NCBI GenBank assembly: GCA_037074615.1 | Contig: CM073527.1 | Span: forward strand, 25,792,848 to 25,856,847 | Reading direction: 5' to 3' | DNA length: 64,000 bases | Source of the DNA: Leucaena leucocephala | Lineage: Eukaryota > Streptophyta > Magnoliopsida > Fabales > Fabaceae | In this document: positions 1 to 13,484 of the stretch, in pieces | Position numbering within the stretch: the first letter of the stretch is position 1 | How the letters are laid out: the number at the start of each line of letters is the position of its first letter | The notes under the pieces: generated by a model | Seen by the model: only the letters and a program-made list of their open reading frames with translations | Told to the model about the DNA's origin: nothing | Databases searched by the model: none | Position numbers and translations under genes: made by a program

Positions 1-2037
1 AATAATCATGAGAGAGGAGCCGTTATGATTAAGCCTTGGTCAAGAAAAAGTTAGATAGAACCAAGTCACCTAATTCCTAGTAATTTACCAGCCATTAAGG
101 GTGAGGTAGATGGACCCCACAGCTACTGAATTTGGACAAACAATATTGGACCCAATGTTACCTCAATAGATTTCAACCAATACTTTGCATTATAGGACCC
201 TCATTTTTCAGTGTGAAATTTATAGTGCACAAGAAGTGATAAACAGAAGTTTTCAAAACTACCTTTTATGCACAGTGGGCTTCTTGTGCGCAGCGGGCCA
301 CCCATCCCCATCAAACGCAACGGTACAAACAAGGTCAAAACGAAACTCGTCGGTCCCAAAACGGTGCGTTCCGTATCATCCCCTGGGCCCACGTCGTGAC
401 GTACTACCCATTTTACTTGTATTAGTTAAATTAATTAAACTAATTCGTAAAGATTGACAGCAGGGGAAGGCAGGCCACGAATTAGACTTTGCCATTTTGG
501 GCTTCTCATTGAATAATAATTAAATGAATAACGATAATAATAATTATTGAGCTTAACTGTCAGATTAAAATACGCGCTGTTTCCCGGGGGACAATATTGT
601 CTTTTAGGAGCCAGGTGATAGATAGATAGAATACAAGGACGAAGCCAGGGAACGGTATTTTTGTAATTTTATTTTTCTTTAAAAAAAGAATTTATTTTCC
701 TTGAAATATAGGCTATCTCTAGCTTAAGACAAAGCCGTGTAGCTTGGGATCCGATCCCGTTTGATGATCACCAGGCAGGGCTGATCCGAAGCAAAACTTT
801 GGGAAGCAGAAAAAGCTTCCAAGTTTTCAATGACAATTTCTTGTGTTCTACTGTCTCAATTCTCTACGACTCTCTTCCTTCGAAGGTAGTGCTATCTGCT
901 TCTTCTCTTTCTGCGTCAATCTATGTGTCTTCTTCTCTTGTTTAGTTACGGGCATGGAAGTTTGTCTATAGCTCTAGGTTGCGAGCTCTTTTGCTTTTTG
1001 CAGTTATCTTCAATAATGTGCAGTCAATTATCAGATGGTTAAGAACTTGCTGCGGTGTACTTTTCCGGAGGCTGTCTTTCTGTTATATTGATAATTACTG
1101 ATAGACTTTGTTCTTTTTGGAATCATTTTGTGGAAGAAGATTCTATTTTTTCAGTTTCATCAGAAGTCTGATAGGTTTGATTATACATGTTATTAACCTA
1201 TTTTGTTGAAATAATATGTATTCACCTCTTGGTTCTTGCTCCGTTTAGGAAATTTGGTGCTACAAAGTAGGTCTAGGAAACCAGAACAAAAAATATATTG
1301 CTCAACAGTAACATGCGGAGCTTCGTTTATTTCAGTCGTGGAACGACAAAGTTAATATTTGCAAGTTTTGTCTCAAGCCTCTGCATTTTATATGATTCCT
1401 CAACGCCGCTACTATTTGTATGCAGCCAAGGACGATTTTGTGCATTTCAATTTACTTGGCTTTTCGATGAAACAACCAGATGTTCTTGCTCCTTTGTAGA
1501 GGAAAATTATTGTAACTTGCTCATATTGAAGTTAACATGTCAAGCTTACTGTTGGCCAAAGATTTTTTAAAAAAAAGAAGAAAACAGGTTCAACTTACCG
1601 TGAAAATACTCTTGCTTTATCGTGTGGATGATCACAATCCTTATTTCTTTAGATTTATTAATTTGTTATCTGGTAATCAAAATCTGCCATTACTTTTGCT
1701 TGTATAAGCAGTTCCAGTTGCCTTTTGTTTTTCAAATTACTGTGGTTGTCTATTGTTGTCTAAAAATTCTGTTTGAAAATAACAGGGTTTAATCACTGCT
1801 CTATAGGATTCAGTTGAGCGTCCATCTATTAATGAACTGAATGTGTGTCTCTTCCTTCAAGAATGATAGCAAATCTCTAATTTATTTATTTTTTCCCAGT
1901 TTCCCAGTCAAGGTGAAAAAGTTTCGGGTGTAAATCTCTTGGTAAAATTCCTATACAAAATCCTTCTTGCCTTGTAGCTGTTGGGAACCTGGAATACTTA
2001 TAATTCAATAAGGAAATCGTCCTTCTACTCATTATGC
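1..2037. other. Upstream region and probable 5' leader of the PIP5K gene
   Basis: No protein-coding gene is recognised here. The first 700 bases are AT-rich non-coding DNA. Bases from about 790 to 960 are pyrimidine-rich with CTTC and TCTC runs, typical of a plant 5' leader. A possible donor (GAAG/GTAGTG) lies near 888, and an acceptor (CTTGTAG) ends at 1977, 60 bases before the PIP5K ATG. I infer a 5' UTR exon followed by a roughly 1.1 kb leader intron. The short ORFs in this stretch show no family resemblance. Confidence 0.4.
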
Positions 2038-5000
2038 ATGTCTGGCCCTGTGGCCATAGTTGATTGTTTGGATGGAGCACTTCCTTGTCCAGAGAGAACA
2101 AGATCTCTTGATGCGGTTTCTGGTATAGACCATATATCTATATTGACAAATGGTGAATCAGGTCGTTCCTCTGAACTTGCTGGCTTTAGGATTGGAGAAC
2201 TCTTACTTCCTAATGGAGAGTCATATTCCGGAGCCCTTCTTGGCAACATGCCCGAAGGCAAGGGTAAGTATGTGTGGTCAGATGGTTGTATCTATGAGGG
2301 TGAATGGAGACGGGGGATGAGACATGGTATTGGAAAATTACAATCGTCTTCTGGAATGGTGTACGAAGGTGAGTTCTCTGGTGGTTATATCCATGGTTCA
2401 GGAACATATATTGGTTCTGATGAGTTGACCTATAGAGGCCGGTGGCGATTGAATCTTAAACATGGGTTGGGTTATCAAGTTTATCCCAATGGGGATATCT
2501 TTGAAGGCTCATGGATTCAAGGAACACCAGAAGGTCCTGGCAAATATACCTGGGTCAGTGGTAATGTATATTTAGGGAATATGAAAGGTGGGAAGATGTC
2601 AGGAAAAGGAACTCTCACCTGGATAAATGGGGATTCATATGAAGGAAGTTGGCTAAACGGTTTGATGCATGGATTTGGAGCATATACATGGAGTGATGGA
2701 GGCTGCTATGTTGGAACCTGGACAAGGGGTTTAAAAGATGGCAAAGGAACGTATTATCCACATGGAAGCCGTCTACCATCTGTACAGGAAGTCTACCTCA
2801 GTGCCTTGAGAAAAAGAGGGTTATTACCAGATTTGAGGAAACAGAACCAGGCACATATTCATCATGCCACTTCAGTTGATATGGGAGCTGTCAAGGTTGG
2901 TGACAACTGCAGATCAAATCGTGGTTCATCTGATAGTCTTGTAAAAGGAAGCCTGTTAAATCTGGAACAGTCTCGCAGCAGAAATGTTTCTCTTGAAAGG
3001 CGTTGGAGTCTTGAGGTATCTATTGAGAAAGTTATTGGGCATGATTCAGCATTAGGTTTAACAGATTCTGCCTTTGAAAACGGAGATAAAGAGGTTAATT
3101 CAAATATCCCAATTTTGGAACGGGAGTATATGCAAGGGGTATTAATAAGTGAGCTAGTATTAAATAGTAGTTTTTCTTCAACATCCCGAAGGGTAAAACG
3201 GCTTCAAAAGAAACTTGCCAGAGATATTAAAAGACCTGGTGAAGCAATCATCAAAGGTCACAGGAGTTATGATCTAATGCTCAGTTTGCAGCTTGGAATA
3301 AGGTAAAAGTCTCTTTCCCGACTTGTTTCACTCTCTTTTGCCTTAGTATTTTTCATGAACCACTGCAATGCTATAATATTTTGCCGTCTGCAAGTGTCTG
3401 CTTGATTCCTAATTTATTGTAATGCACATGCAAACATTCCAAGGTGTTGCAGCTCTTCACAGTTCTGATCTCATACTCCTATATTCGTGTGTTTTTATCA
3501 GTGGTGCTTCTAGACAAACTTTTGTTAGAAGGAGATATTAACAAAGTGATATCAATAGGTCTTCCTTATGGACATATTTAACTGTGTCAGAGGTCATGTT
3601 ACTTTTCCCTTGTTGGGACCAGCAATTTAGATCTGAGGTATTTGACTACAAAAGAGACTGAGAATATTTATTTTCTGCCTTCAATTTTTCTTTCTTGAAC
3701 TCTACATTTCTGTTATAACTTAAACTATTGATCCAGTGCAAAAGAATAACAAACTATGAAGATCACCTCCCTACTGCAGTGTAGGGGGAAAATGTAATTA
3801 TTACAAAAAAAAAAATCACTTGGTTTTGAGAAAGGAATACTAAGTAGATGGTTACGTTGAGTCAACAGATTTTCGCTTCTTGTGTTTCCCTACTTCTACT
3901 GTAGAACTCAAGTGTCATATCCTGTTTTCTTTTGCTGATTTGGGCATTAGAGCATCAGGAGGCAACTGGAAACAATAGAGGCACATTTTCATACTAAACC
4001 CAGAAGCTAAATAGTTACTCTGGTGCTATTTTTTATTTGCTTTTACATGGTTTTCCTGCTGATGTAAAGATATATTTTGATATGGTTAGATATACAGTTG
4101 GAAAGATTACACCCATACAGAGAAGAGAAGTTCGCATGTCAGACTTTGGTCCTAGAGCAAGCTTTTGGATGAATTTTCCTAGAGAAGGTTCTCAATTGAC
4201 ACCTCCTCATCAGTCGGAGGATTTTAAATGGAAAGATTACTGTCCAATGGTGTTCAGGTTAACAGTTAACTCTTTTATAACTTCAAGCTGTAAATAAGTA
4301 GACTTTGCAATTTGTATAATTTATTTACTTGCCAGGCATGCAAGTAAATTTATCTAGTTTGGTAAACTGCTTTGGCTATTGAATTAAGTTTTGTGGGATG
4401 TACAGGACAATAATCATACATTATTTTTCTTTAAGAATATTGGCAAAAGGAAAAGGGAAACAACGATTAGAGAAACTTTAATTGCAATCACGTTGGTTGA
4501 CTTCATGCTTTCTCATTATGAGTTATTCATTGGCAGGAAAAGCTGTCACAGGCCCTATTTTTCTCTTTCTGGTTTTTAATATGGTTGTTATAAATGACCT
4601 CCTTATGATCTGTTGCAGAAATTTGAGGGAGTTGTTTAAGATTGATGCTGCTGACTACATGATGTCCATATGTGGAAATGACGCTCTGAGAGAACTATCT
4701 TCTCCAGGGAAAAGCGGCAGTGTCTTTTTCCTGTCTCAAGATGATCGTTTCATGATCAAGACACTGCGGAGATCTGAAGTAAAGGTGTGTTCAATTTTAT
4801 GTTCTTATATTAATAATTATTTACACTAAAGGGCATTATTTCTCAAATCTTTGCATAGATCACTTGTATAACTATCTTTAAGTGATAGAAATAATCTCCT
4901 ACAAGTCTATGACATCATCTCATGTGAAATGGAAAACAAACGTTAATACTTATGGAAACAACTTGTGGTATGCATATTTGGCAATTATATCAACTTGATC

Positions 5001-7440
5001 TTTACTAGTTCCTTTTTATTTGTTATAAAATTCAGATACAAGTGACAGAAAATTGACTTGTAGGTTCTTCTAAGAATGCTTCCAGACTATCATCATCATG
5101 TGAAGTCATATGAGAACACACTCATCACAAAATTCTTTGGTCTTCACAGGATTAAACCTTCAAGTGGACAAAAGGTAACATTCATATCGACTCAAGTATT
5201 TTTCTGCGCCTAAGTTATTTTTCAGAGTGATAGTATTATTAATAGGAGGATTTGGACATCAATACTTGCAATCTAGAATTTTCATATACGCATTTTATTT
5301 ACGACATCAAAGATTGGACTCTATCATAGTTTGCATATTTCATGCAAAATGACTTTAATAATCTGTGTTTCCTTTGAGCAAGAGGCTGATGGATGTATAT
5401 AAAAACTGCTCGTGCAGTTTCGCTTTGTTGTAATGGGAAATATGTTCTGCACAGAATTAAGGATCCATCGGAGATTTGATTTAAAAGGATCATCCCTCGG
5501 ACGCTCATCAGACAAGATAGAAATTGATGAGAATACCACTCTTAAAGATTTGGATCTGAATTACTGCTTTTACTTGGAACCATCTTGGCGAGAGTCTTTA
5601 TTAAAGTAAGTGGTAGTTTAAAAAATCTTCTGTTGTCACTCCTTCATTTCATTTGGCATATTTTTAGTATAAAAGAATATTACGAGAGAGGAAAAAAGAA
5701 TGGGATATTGTCCTTAGACAAAGCAACAAAGAGCACGAGAGCAAATTGAAAACAACTATGTATATCTTATTATATTGGACATTATGGGTTTTTGAAGCGA
5801 TTGTCACATGGATCAGCCTAACTCTTCACACATATTTTGATATTGTATGTTATAAATATGTATTTTTGTTAAGGAAGGAATCTTTTCCCTTTGTTTGCCA
5901 TAAATTGTTGCCGTTTAAAAGAAAAAACTTCCAAAAGGCAACAATATTGATTGCACAATTTTTTAAGCTTGGACCTTAACAGCAAATATGGAACATTTCC
6001 TATTGTTCTTTTCTGCAGCCAGATTGAAACAGACAGCAAGTTTTTGGAAGCGCAGCACATTATGGATTACAGCCTTCTTCTTGGTGTACATTATCGAGCT
6101 CCACAACACCTACGTTCTTCCCATAGCCAAAGTATCACTACAGATGGTTTACCAATGCTTGCAGAGGAAGGTGCGTGTTAGATTCAGTTCATAAAAACAG
6201 ATAAAGGTCTGGTTTCACACGCTTGTTGTGTAACTCAAGAAAAGGCTTAAAATTGATTTGAGGCCTCTTCAGTTAAAAGTTCACAAACAATAAGAAATTA
6301 TTAAGTGAAACGAATGACTTGGTATGGAAGGACAATGTCATGCCCCCAACCTTGAGTGTAACCAGCAGATGGTACAAGCACTACTTATCAATGGCAGTAA
6401 AGGTGATTAATCCTCCCAGGGGTATCTATTTTTTCCGGTCCCATGTTGGCCTTTGACCCTATTAGAAGAAATCTGGGCTAAAACACTCTCAAGTCCAAAT
6501 TATTAGTGTCACCAGTTCCCACATTACCAGAATTTCACCCCACCCCCCCAACATGTCATCTATTCTTACTTTTCTGGTAGATTATGGACTTGAAACTAAT
6601 CAATTTAATACACTGCTCCTGATCAACTGGCAGACCCTCTAGAGGATGAAGTATCCAACTACCCACAAGGCCTTGTTCTGGTCCCTCGGGGAGCAGATGA
6701 TAGCAGTGTTGTTGTGGGTTCACACATAAGGGGTAGCCGTTTGCGAGCTTCAGCTGCTGGTGATGAGGAGGTGGATCTCCTTCTACCTGGTACAGCAAGG
6801 TACGGTTTCTTTACGAGTTCAAATGGCCTTGTTGTCAATTCCTTGTGTTGCTTCCTTGCAAATTGAACTGCAAAAATAAACTTTTCATGTTCTCCCCAGC
6901 GACTGGAATCTTTATGGATCTTAGAAGTCCGTATAATTTATAGCAGATTACATCTGAATTTGCTGTAGATGAGATTCCTAACTACTGCTACAAGCTAGAA
7001 TGGAGCTAATCCTTAGTAAAATGATCTCTCATTTTTGTTTTGTTCTTTTTGGTACCTATTCACATCACTTTTAGGATCAAAATTTTTCCTTTTCACTAGA
7101 AAGATAATTTGTATGAAATTTTGGAGACTGAGGTTTTTTCTCTGTTCACAACTTTTTAAGCAGACTTCAAATCCAGCTAGGTGTCAACATGCCAGCGAGG
7201 GCAGAGCTGATTCCGGGAAAACAGGAGAAACAGATGTTCCATGAGGCGTATGATGTTGTTCTGTACCTGGGCATCATTGACATATTGCAAGATTACAATA
7301 TGACTAAGAAGATTGAACATGCTTATAAATCTCTTCAGTTTGATTCATTATCTATCTCAGCAGTGGACCCTACTTTCTACTCACAGCGCTTCTTGGAATT
7401 TATTCAGAAAGTGTTCCCACCAAATGCAATGGCAGGTTAA
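2038..7440 (+). CDS. PIP5K9: Phosphatidylinositol-4-phosphate 5-kinase with N-terminal MORN repeats (PIP5K9 type)
   Basis: The enzyme phosphorylates PI4P to PI(4,5)P2 at membranes. I read eight coding exons with consistent phases: 2038-3302, 4090-4257, 4619-4784, 5064-5174, 5418-5605, 6019-6170, 6634-6799 and 7164-7440, giving 830 aa. Residues about 53-240 hold MORN repeats of the YEGEW/GKG type. The lipid-kinase domain fills the C-terminal half: glycine-rich SPGKSGS near 507-513, ATP-binding Lys525 in MIKTL, DLKGS at 591-595, MDYSLLLG around Asp649, and IID near 776-778 followed by a basic activation loop (TKKIEHAYKSL). The ATG at 2038 is preferred because the open frame upstream begins only with TTG and lies beside a splice acceptor. 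The N-terminus and MORN block resemble Arabidopsis PIP5K9 (about 815 aa) as I remember it. No breaks are seen. Its 3' end faces the SF3A2 pseudogene. Confidence 0.95.
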
Positions 7441-8976
7441 AGTTGAGGTTAAATTCGATTGATCCACTTTGCTGAGGCATTGCCCCCACCTTTGTGCACG
7501 CTCTTGGACGTCTTTAGTAAGTTGCTGCTGGGGCCATGGGCACCTTGGTGATTGTGTTGGTGGGAAGAAGTTTTATCTGATATTGTAAGTATTCTGAGGT
7601 AGAAGACCCTAACAATTCGCTTTAAGGCTTGAACCATTGGGTGGAAAATGTGGGTTTAATTTTTTATCTTCTTTAGTTTGTAAAGATTCATGGCCTGATT
7701 TCTCCTTATACCCTTATCTTCCCACCGCATTTAAAGTTGTTTTTTTAATAATATAAAGTTGGTTTTTGATTCGTGTATTGTCTCATCTATTGTAGCTTAA
7801 ATCTTGTCATGTATAACCCAAGGCAATTTTTTTAATGCTCATACATAATGGTCCTCACAGTGCACTCGAGAGGAGATTAGAGTTACTCGGTTTTCTTTCT
7901 CGTGTTACGTAGAAAGAAGCTGGCGTTATTTCTTTTGTGCAGAGTGAAAAAGATCCAAATATTCTGGCAATGCTATTCATTTTGCTGTTAGTTCGGGGAA
8001 ACTAGATGACTTGTTGGCTTCCGATGGGACAGAACTGATAAAGCATGATATTCGTATCCGACAGGGCATAAGCAACGCCCCTAATATTTCCCTCCAAATT
8101 TGGCGATTTAATAACTAGACACTTTTTCCCCCCTCCGCTATCTCAGATAAGTCATCTATCAAGCATAATAATAGCTTTAGATTAATCCAAATAAAAAATT
8201 AAATAACCTTTTTAAGCAGCTACTTTATAACATATATTTGCTGCGTACTTAAAATCTCAACCTTTTTAAACAGCTATATTACAACATACGTTGACGGTAT
8301 ATCTTAAGTCTCAAGCTTAATTGCAGATCGGTATCTAGACACTTTTATTAAAATAAAAGGAATGCATTCTTTTGTAGAATTTAGTTGAAGATTTAATCTT
8401 AATCATAAATATAAGATTTATTTATTCTATTTATCAAATTTTTTCCTAAATTACTCCTATTCATACTCTTTCAACAATAATTAATTAAAAAAAAATAAAA
8501 ATAGTTAAAATATTTTAGACAAAACATACTATATTAATTAATTTAACTAATTTTTTTAATTTAATTTAAATAAATATTATATTAAAGATAGTAGGAGTAT
8601 ATAATTATAAAATAAATTAAAAAAAACCGTATAATTCATAATTTACGAATGCAAATGGTAATTGTAATATATATAACGCTACAAATAGTACATACTCCAA
8701 AGGCACCAATGCAAAATGCTAAATGACTTTATACTCTCAAATCGTAATCGTAATTTGTATTAAAAATCAATGAAGATGCATAGCAAAAGAACAGTGTACA
8801 AGTAATTCTAAAATGGCTAACGGTTCCTTTATTTTTTTGGGAGGGGGGGGGGGGGGGGAGAACAAATGGCGAAGTTGCAGCTCTCAGTTTATAATCTTAC
8901 CCATGAGAACCCAATAGCATCGTACCGTTGGTCCACAAAGACGTCTTGCTCTCACATGAAACTATCCATAATGAAC
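7441..8976. other. PIP5K 3' UTR and AT-rich intergenic DNA with a G-run
   Basis: The first 350 bases are probably the PIP5K 3' UTR, with AATAATATAAA near 7747. The rest is AT-rich. It includes an imperfect 54-bp repeat (AACCTTTTTAA-type units starting at 8205 and 8259) and an uninterrupted run of 16 G at 8843-8858. No gene is recognised. Confidence 0.5.
8843..8858 (+). repeat. Poly-G tract (16 G)
   Basis: Sixteen consecutive G residues follow GGGA, about 120 bases below the last exon of the SF3A2 pseudogene. Such a run can form a G-quadruplex and is prone to length change or sequencing error. Confidence 0.9.
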
Positions 8977-11057
8977 CTACTTCCCCATTATAGGTGGCGG
9001 CGGCGGCGGTGGATGAGTAAACTGGCCCTGCATTTGTTGTCCTGGAAAACCTTGCCCAGGTGGCATAGGTGGAGGCCTGGTACCAATGTTGAAACTTGCT
9101 GTCGTGCTGCTGCCAACAGGAGGTGCAGATCTATGGCCATTTGACATAGGAGGTGGCGGCAGCAATGATACCGGCATCAGGGGTGGAGGGGCTCTGGGAG
9201 GATTTCCAAGAGGCTCACCAGGTGCGGCTGTGCTATTGGCTGTTGAGGGAGGCTGGGGTTTGTTTGCCTCAGGTGGCTTTGGTTTGAAATACAATTGCAA
9301 CTGCAAATGTAATAACCCAATTTTCACGTTAGACAGTAGAAATAAAAACAATATGCAGTTCTCATTTTGCTTGATTCACAGTTCGCATCAAGGTTTGCTT
9401 TAAGTAGACCAAACTCGGGCAATTGATGTATACTTAATAGTTACAGAGGTTTTATACCCCAGAATCTTGTATGAAGTTTCATCAGCTTGTATCTATTACT
9501 TGTACATGCCTGAGCATTCCTTTTCTTGAAAAATATAAAAGTTGGTTAAATACTGTTGATTTGTCTTTTCATTTTCAAAATTTATTTCAAAGGAGGGAAT
9601 GTTGATTAGAAATGTCTTTATCAATCGAAACAGAGACTTCATCAATATTCTCACTGATCCCAAAAATGGCAGACAACGATGTGCACAAATCAACTTGTAC
9701 AGTCAAGGCATCAACCCAGTGGAAGAAAGAATAAAACCACTCACCGTAAAGTCGTAAACACCTGTGTCTAGGTCCCAGTGCGAGAAGAAATTTGGTGTTG
9801 ACTTATCAATCTCTGTGCTGGGAACCAAAAAACGTAGAATAATCAGCGCAAACAGTGAAATGCGTATAGGTGAGCCATTCACAACAGCAATGACATACCT
9901 TGAAAGCAATGATTTCATATGATTCAGCTGAGCTCAAAAGATACTAATACCTCTTATCAAAGGGAGGCACTCTCTGTGTCCATGAAGATATGATCAGAAA
10001 TATTTAAAACAAAAACACTAACACAGGTTTTTCATGCACAATTAATAAAAATGCGGCGAAGACTTCATTAAAATAAATTACTAGTAAAAACCTTTAAAGG
10101 CATGAGAAGCTATTAGAAGAAATTAAATCAAATATAGTAAGAGTCTACCTGCTCATAAGAAGACATAAATCGATGCCTAGGCTTTGTTAGCTCTTCGATC
10201 TCAGGATATTCAATCTCCGTTACACAGCAAATGTAAAAATAAATAAAATATTATCTTTTGTTAAAAGAACTTATTGTTTTTTCAAAAAAGGATATCACTG
10301 AGATGACGGAACACCTGGAAAAGAAGAGACCTCTGATTTGTCTCTGGATCATATTGCTCGATCACTCGGTACCCAGGTCTGCCAATCTTCACTGTCAACA
10401 CATTGAATATCCATGAAATAAATGTCATTTTATTCATTCAAGAATATGATAAGGAGAAAATTTTGCTTGAGATAAACCAAAAGGTAAATATATTTTTCTT
10501 ACATCTGTCAATTTTCAAGCTAAATGTACATCAAATCATTAAGAAACACAAAAAACATATTTCCCCAACAACATTTCACTTCACCAAATGTAAAAAATAT
10601 TTATGTCTTGCGAACGGAGACTTTAGGCTTGTGAGGCTGAGCTTGAGAGGGTGCCTCTTTGGCCTCGCGAGCTGCTCTCTTGGCCAGATTGGTCTGATGC
10701 CGCTTACCCTGTGTGTGCGCCAGATAATTCCCTTCATTATTGTGCAAAGGTGAGACAAAGCTTACACTCATAGCTTCAAAAAATTGAAAGAAAAAAAAAG
10801 AACAGTGAATACAAGAGAACCTCGGGAGCAATTGAATCTGAGGGACACAAGGAAAAACACAAGTGTAGGGATGTCTAGCAGAAAGAGGAAGTGAGAGAGA
10901 AGACCTGCCAAGATGATTGCGCATGAAGTGGGGGTCTTTGGCAAGATCACTTGTCTCAAGGGCAAAGTCGGCGGAGACGCTCACGAAGGTCGATCGCTTC
11001 GTTCTGGGCGGAAGCAGCGCCTCCACTGCCAGGCTTCGCACCGCAATCACGATCCAT
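8977..11057 (-). pseudogene. SF3A2: Splicing factor 3A subunit 2 (SF3A2/SF3a66) pseudogene, introns retained
   Basis: The intact family protein is a U2 snRNP subunit with a matrin-type C2H2 zinc finger and a proline-rich tail. Exon-by-exon similarity is clear: start at 11055-11057 (MDRD..KPGSGGAASAQNEAID), LETSDLAKDPHFMRNHLG, CKLCLT + LHNNEGNYLAHTQGKRH, VKIGRPGYRV, IEYPEIEELTKPRHRFMSSYE, VPSTEIDKSTPNFFSHWD, and a final 8977-9300 exon rich in PPP. Lesions seen: an extra base in the AAA at 10964-10966 that breaks RRL/ALET; an extra base near 10745-10750 that breaks CLT/LHNN; loss of the GT donor after VSVRKT (bases 10602-10603); an in-frame TAG at 9944-9946 where the family has Gln (RYQYLL); and TG instead of AG at the acceptor 9826-9827. 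Introns are still present, so this is not a retrocopy. Two lesions lie in short homopolymers and could be sequencing errors. The stop codon and the two splice-site losses are independent of them. Confidence 0.85.
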
Positions 11058-13428
11058 TACTGCTATTGCTCCCGCCAATCCCTACGGCTGCTCACAACTG
11101 TGTCGTGATGTCGTCCGTACCCTCACCACGGCGGAACGAGGATGTGAACCCAAACCGCCAAACGACCCCCAATACTCCGACGCTTATAAAAAAAGCCCGC
11201 CAACAATAGCAGCCTAAAAGAAAACAAGCATTTTAATTTTTTTTTATTCTTAATTTTTCAACCGGGTATCATCCAGACTAGATATAATCCGGGATGCCCA
11301 GCTCACCAACGACTGTACTACAGAGGCTTGGACGGTCGGCCAATCGGTAATAGCAAGGTCAACTCAAAGCGTTGTAAGTAATAAATTTTTATTTTATAAA
11401 AATATGAGTTTAATTTATATTATTATAAATTTTTTTAATAAATAATCTTATAAAATTTATTTATAGTTAAAACAAAAAATAAGGCAAAGCCCTTATATAT
11501 TCTATATTTAAAGAAAATATGATTTTTGAAATAAAAATTAGTAACCCTCTACCTTAATATAATAATTATTAATTAATTTAATTTAATTAAAAAATTAATT
11601 CATATTATATATTTTTTAAAATAATTTTATTATAAATTTTAATTTATCTTATTTTTTATTTAATTATTGTAAAAAATTATAAATATTGATAATTTAAAAA
11701 AATTAATAAATATATTTTATATTTAAAATTTAAATTAATTTTTAATTATATTTTATATTAAATATTAGAGAAGTATTAAATAGTTAATAATTTATTTTTT
11801 AAAAAAATTATAATTTTAATTCTTTTTTTAGGAAATCAATAACTAAAATTTTTTAACTTACATAGATAATATTGTAACTTTTATAAATCAAAATCTCCAT
11901 CATAAAAATAGGTTATCATTAATTTTTTAAAGAAAAATATGAATATTAACATTAAAATACTTATAAAGTTATAAGTAATTGAATCTAATTTTTAAAACTT
12001 GCCCGTTATATAGTGACAATGTGTCAGAAGCAGAAGCAGGCTGCCGGAGACGGTGGTGGTGGGGACGAAGCTGCGAGAAGGGGCAGAGCAAAGCCGAACC
12101 ACCGGCATGATGGCCCCAATTCCATCAAAACGAGGGACATCCGAATCAATCAAGCACCCAATCCCCCTACCCTACTCCAGAGGTTTCTCTATATCAAGTA
12201 ACTCTCTTCTTTATCAGCTTTCCACCAATCCCTCAAGCTGTTCCTCTACATGCTTCTCAATATTCTAGCTGCGCAATCATGATCCCCTCGATGCTTCGCT
12301 TTCCCTTGCTCCTCTCTGTTGCCGTTCCTTTTCTTTTTTTTATGATTTGTTATTTTCCTGATATTCATAATGAAGAAAGCTATATTGTCCTTTTCAGTAT
12401 CGCCAACATCAGAAAAGAGTTCCACGGATAGGCATTTTTATGGATCTATTATGTCTCGTTAATTTTAGGTATAAAAAAACAGCTGCGAGAAAGAAGTGTC
12501 TCGGGAAAGGAAGCAGTTTTGGTGTAAAGAGGGAGTATTTTATGACTTATGAAGAAACGTAATGAAGGGAAAAGCAAATAGTGACCTCCCACCAAAACAT
12601 CACCCCTTAGGTTTTGTTATTTTGCTTTTCCACCGTTTGAGAGTGCCTCTTCACCCAATGGGTCATGTCATCTTTCACGCCCAAGTCCCAACTGCTTCAC
12701 TCACATCCATTCTTTAAACGTTTCGGCCTTCCTTTTTTAGTATTAACATCACCCCAAATGCAAAATGATTCGCCGTTCGTATTATTTTTCTGTAATAGGC
12801 ATCAATTAGACGCAACAAAGATTTATTTGAGCAAGTTCCCGGAAAAAAAAAATAAAGAAGAAGCTCTGATACTGAAGGTTTTCAGTGAAGAGATGAAAAG
12901 CAAAGGATGATGCTGTTTTTAAGTGTATGTGCCTTCCTCAATCGATTATCACCCCTTTTTTATTCGGTTTATATGATTGTTGGCTTGAAAAGGTACCTAT
13001 ACCTTGCCAACAAATGAAAACACGAAAGCAAACATCTTTAAAGAGCATTACTTACGGAGCAAACCATCCCAATCCCTCACACTTGGGGCTTAGAGTTTGT
13101 AACTTGAGCACCGCATATTGATATTTGAAGTTAGGGAATTTATAAGATCAGAAAAAGGAAAGAATAAATACGTTGGTGAGTCAGATGAGTCTGAAGAAAC
13201 TCAGACCGAGGTGGCCCTTTTCTTTAATCAAATGAAAGATGCCCCATTGCACTTCAATACAGGGGTATCTTTAAGCTTTTCTCCTTTTCTTCTCTTATAT
13301 CTCTCCCTTTTACGGTCTCCAACACCCCCCCCCCCCCAAAAAAATCCTTATATATATATACACGTTTCTTTTACTGTACTTTCTAGAGAGATAGACAGAC
13401 AGAGTCCATTGAAAAAGGATTCATCATA
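11058..13428. other. AT-rich intergenic DNA and probable upstream region of RABC2A
   Basis: No gene is recognised. Bases 11390-12000 are extremely AT-rich. A short GC-richer patch at 12010-12260 has small open frames (for example 12013-12201) without family resemblance. The 13260-13430 stretch is pyrimidine-rich and probably includes the start of the RABC2A leader. Confidence 0.4.
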
Positions 13429-13478
13429 GACAGAAAGGTGGGAGAGCAAGAAAGACAGAAAGGTGGGAGAGCAAGAAA
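13429..13478 (+). repeat. Perfect 25-bp tandem duplication in the RABC2A 5' leader
   Basis: The unit GACAGAAAGGTGGGAGAGCA plus AGAAA occurs twice head to tail (13429-13453 and 13454-13478). A third partial start (GACAGAA) runs into the ATG at 13485. The copies are identical, so this is a young slippage-type duplication immediately before the start codon. Confidence 0.9.
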
Positions 13479-13484
13479 GACAGA

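Noticed and set aside
1981..2037. Extended PIP5K N-terminus starting at 1981
   Set aside because: The codon at 1981 is TTG and lies four bases after a splice acceptor. The first ATG in frame is 2038.
10601..11050. 149-codon minus-strand ORF across the first SF3A2 exons
   Set aside because: The frame runs through an intron and is open only because of the frameshifts. Its N-terminal part is out of the SF3A2 frame.
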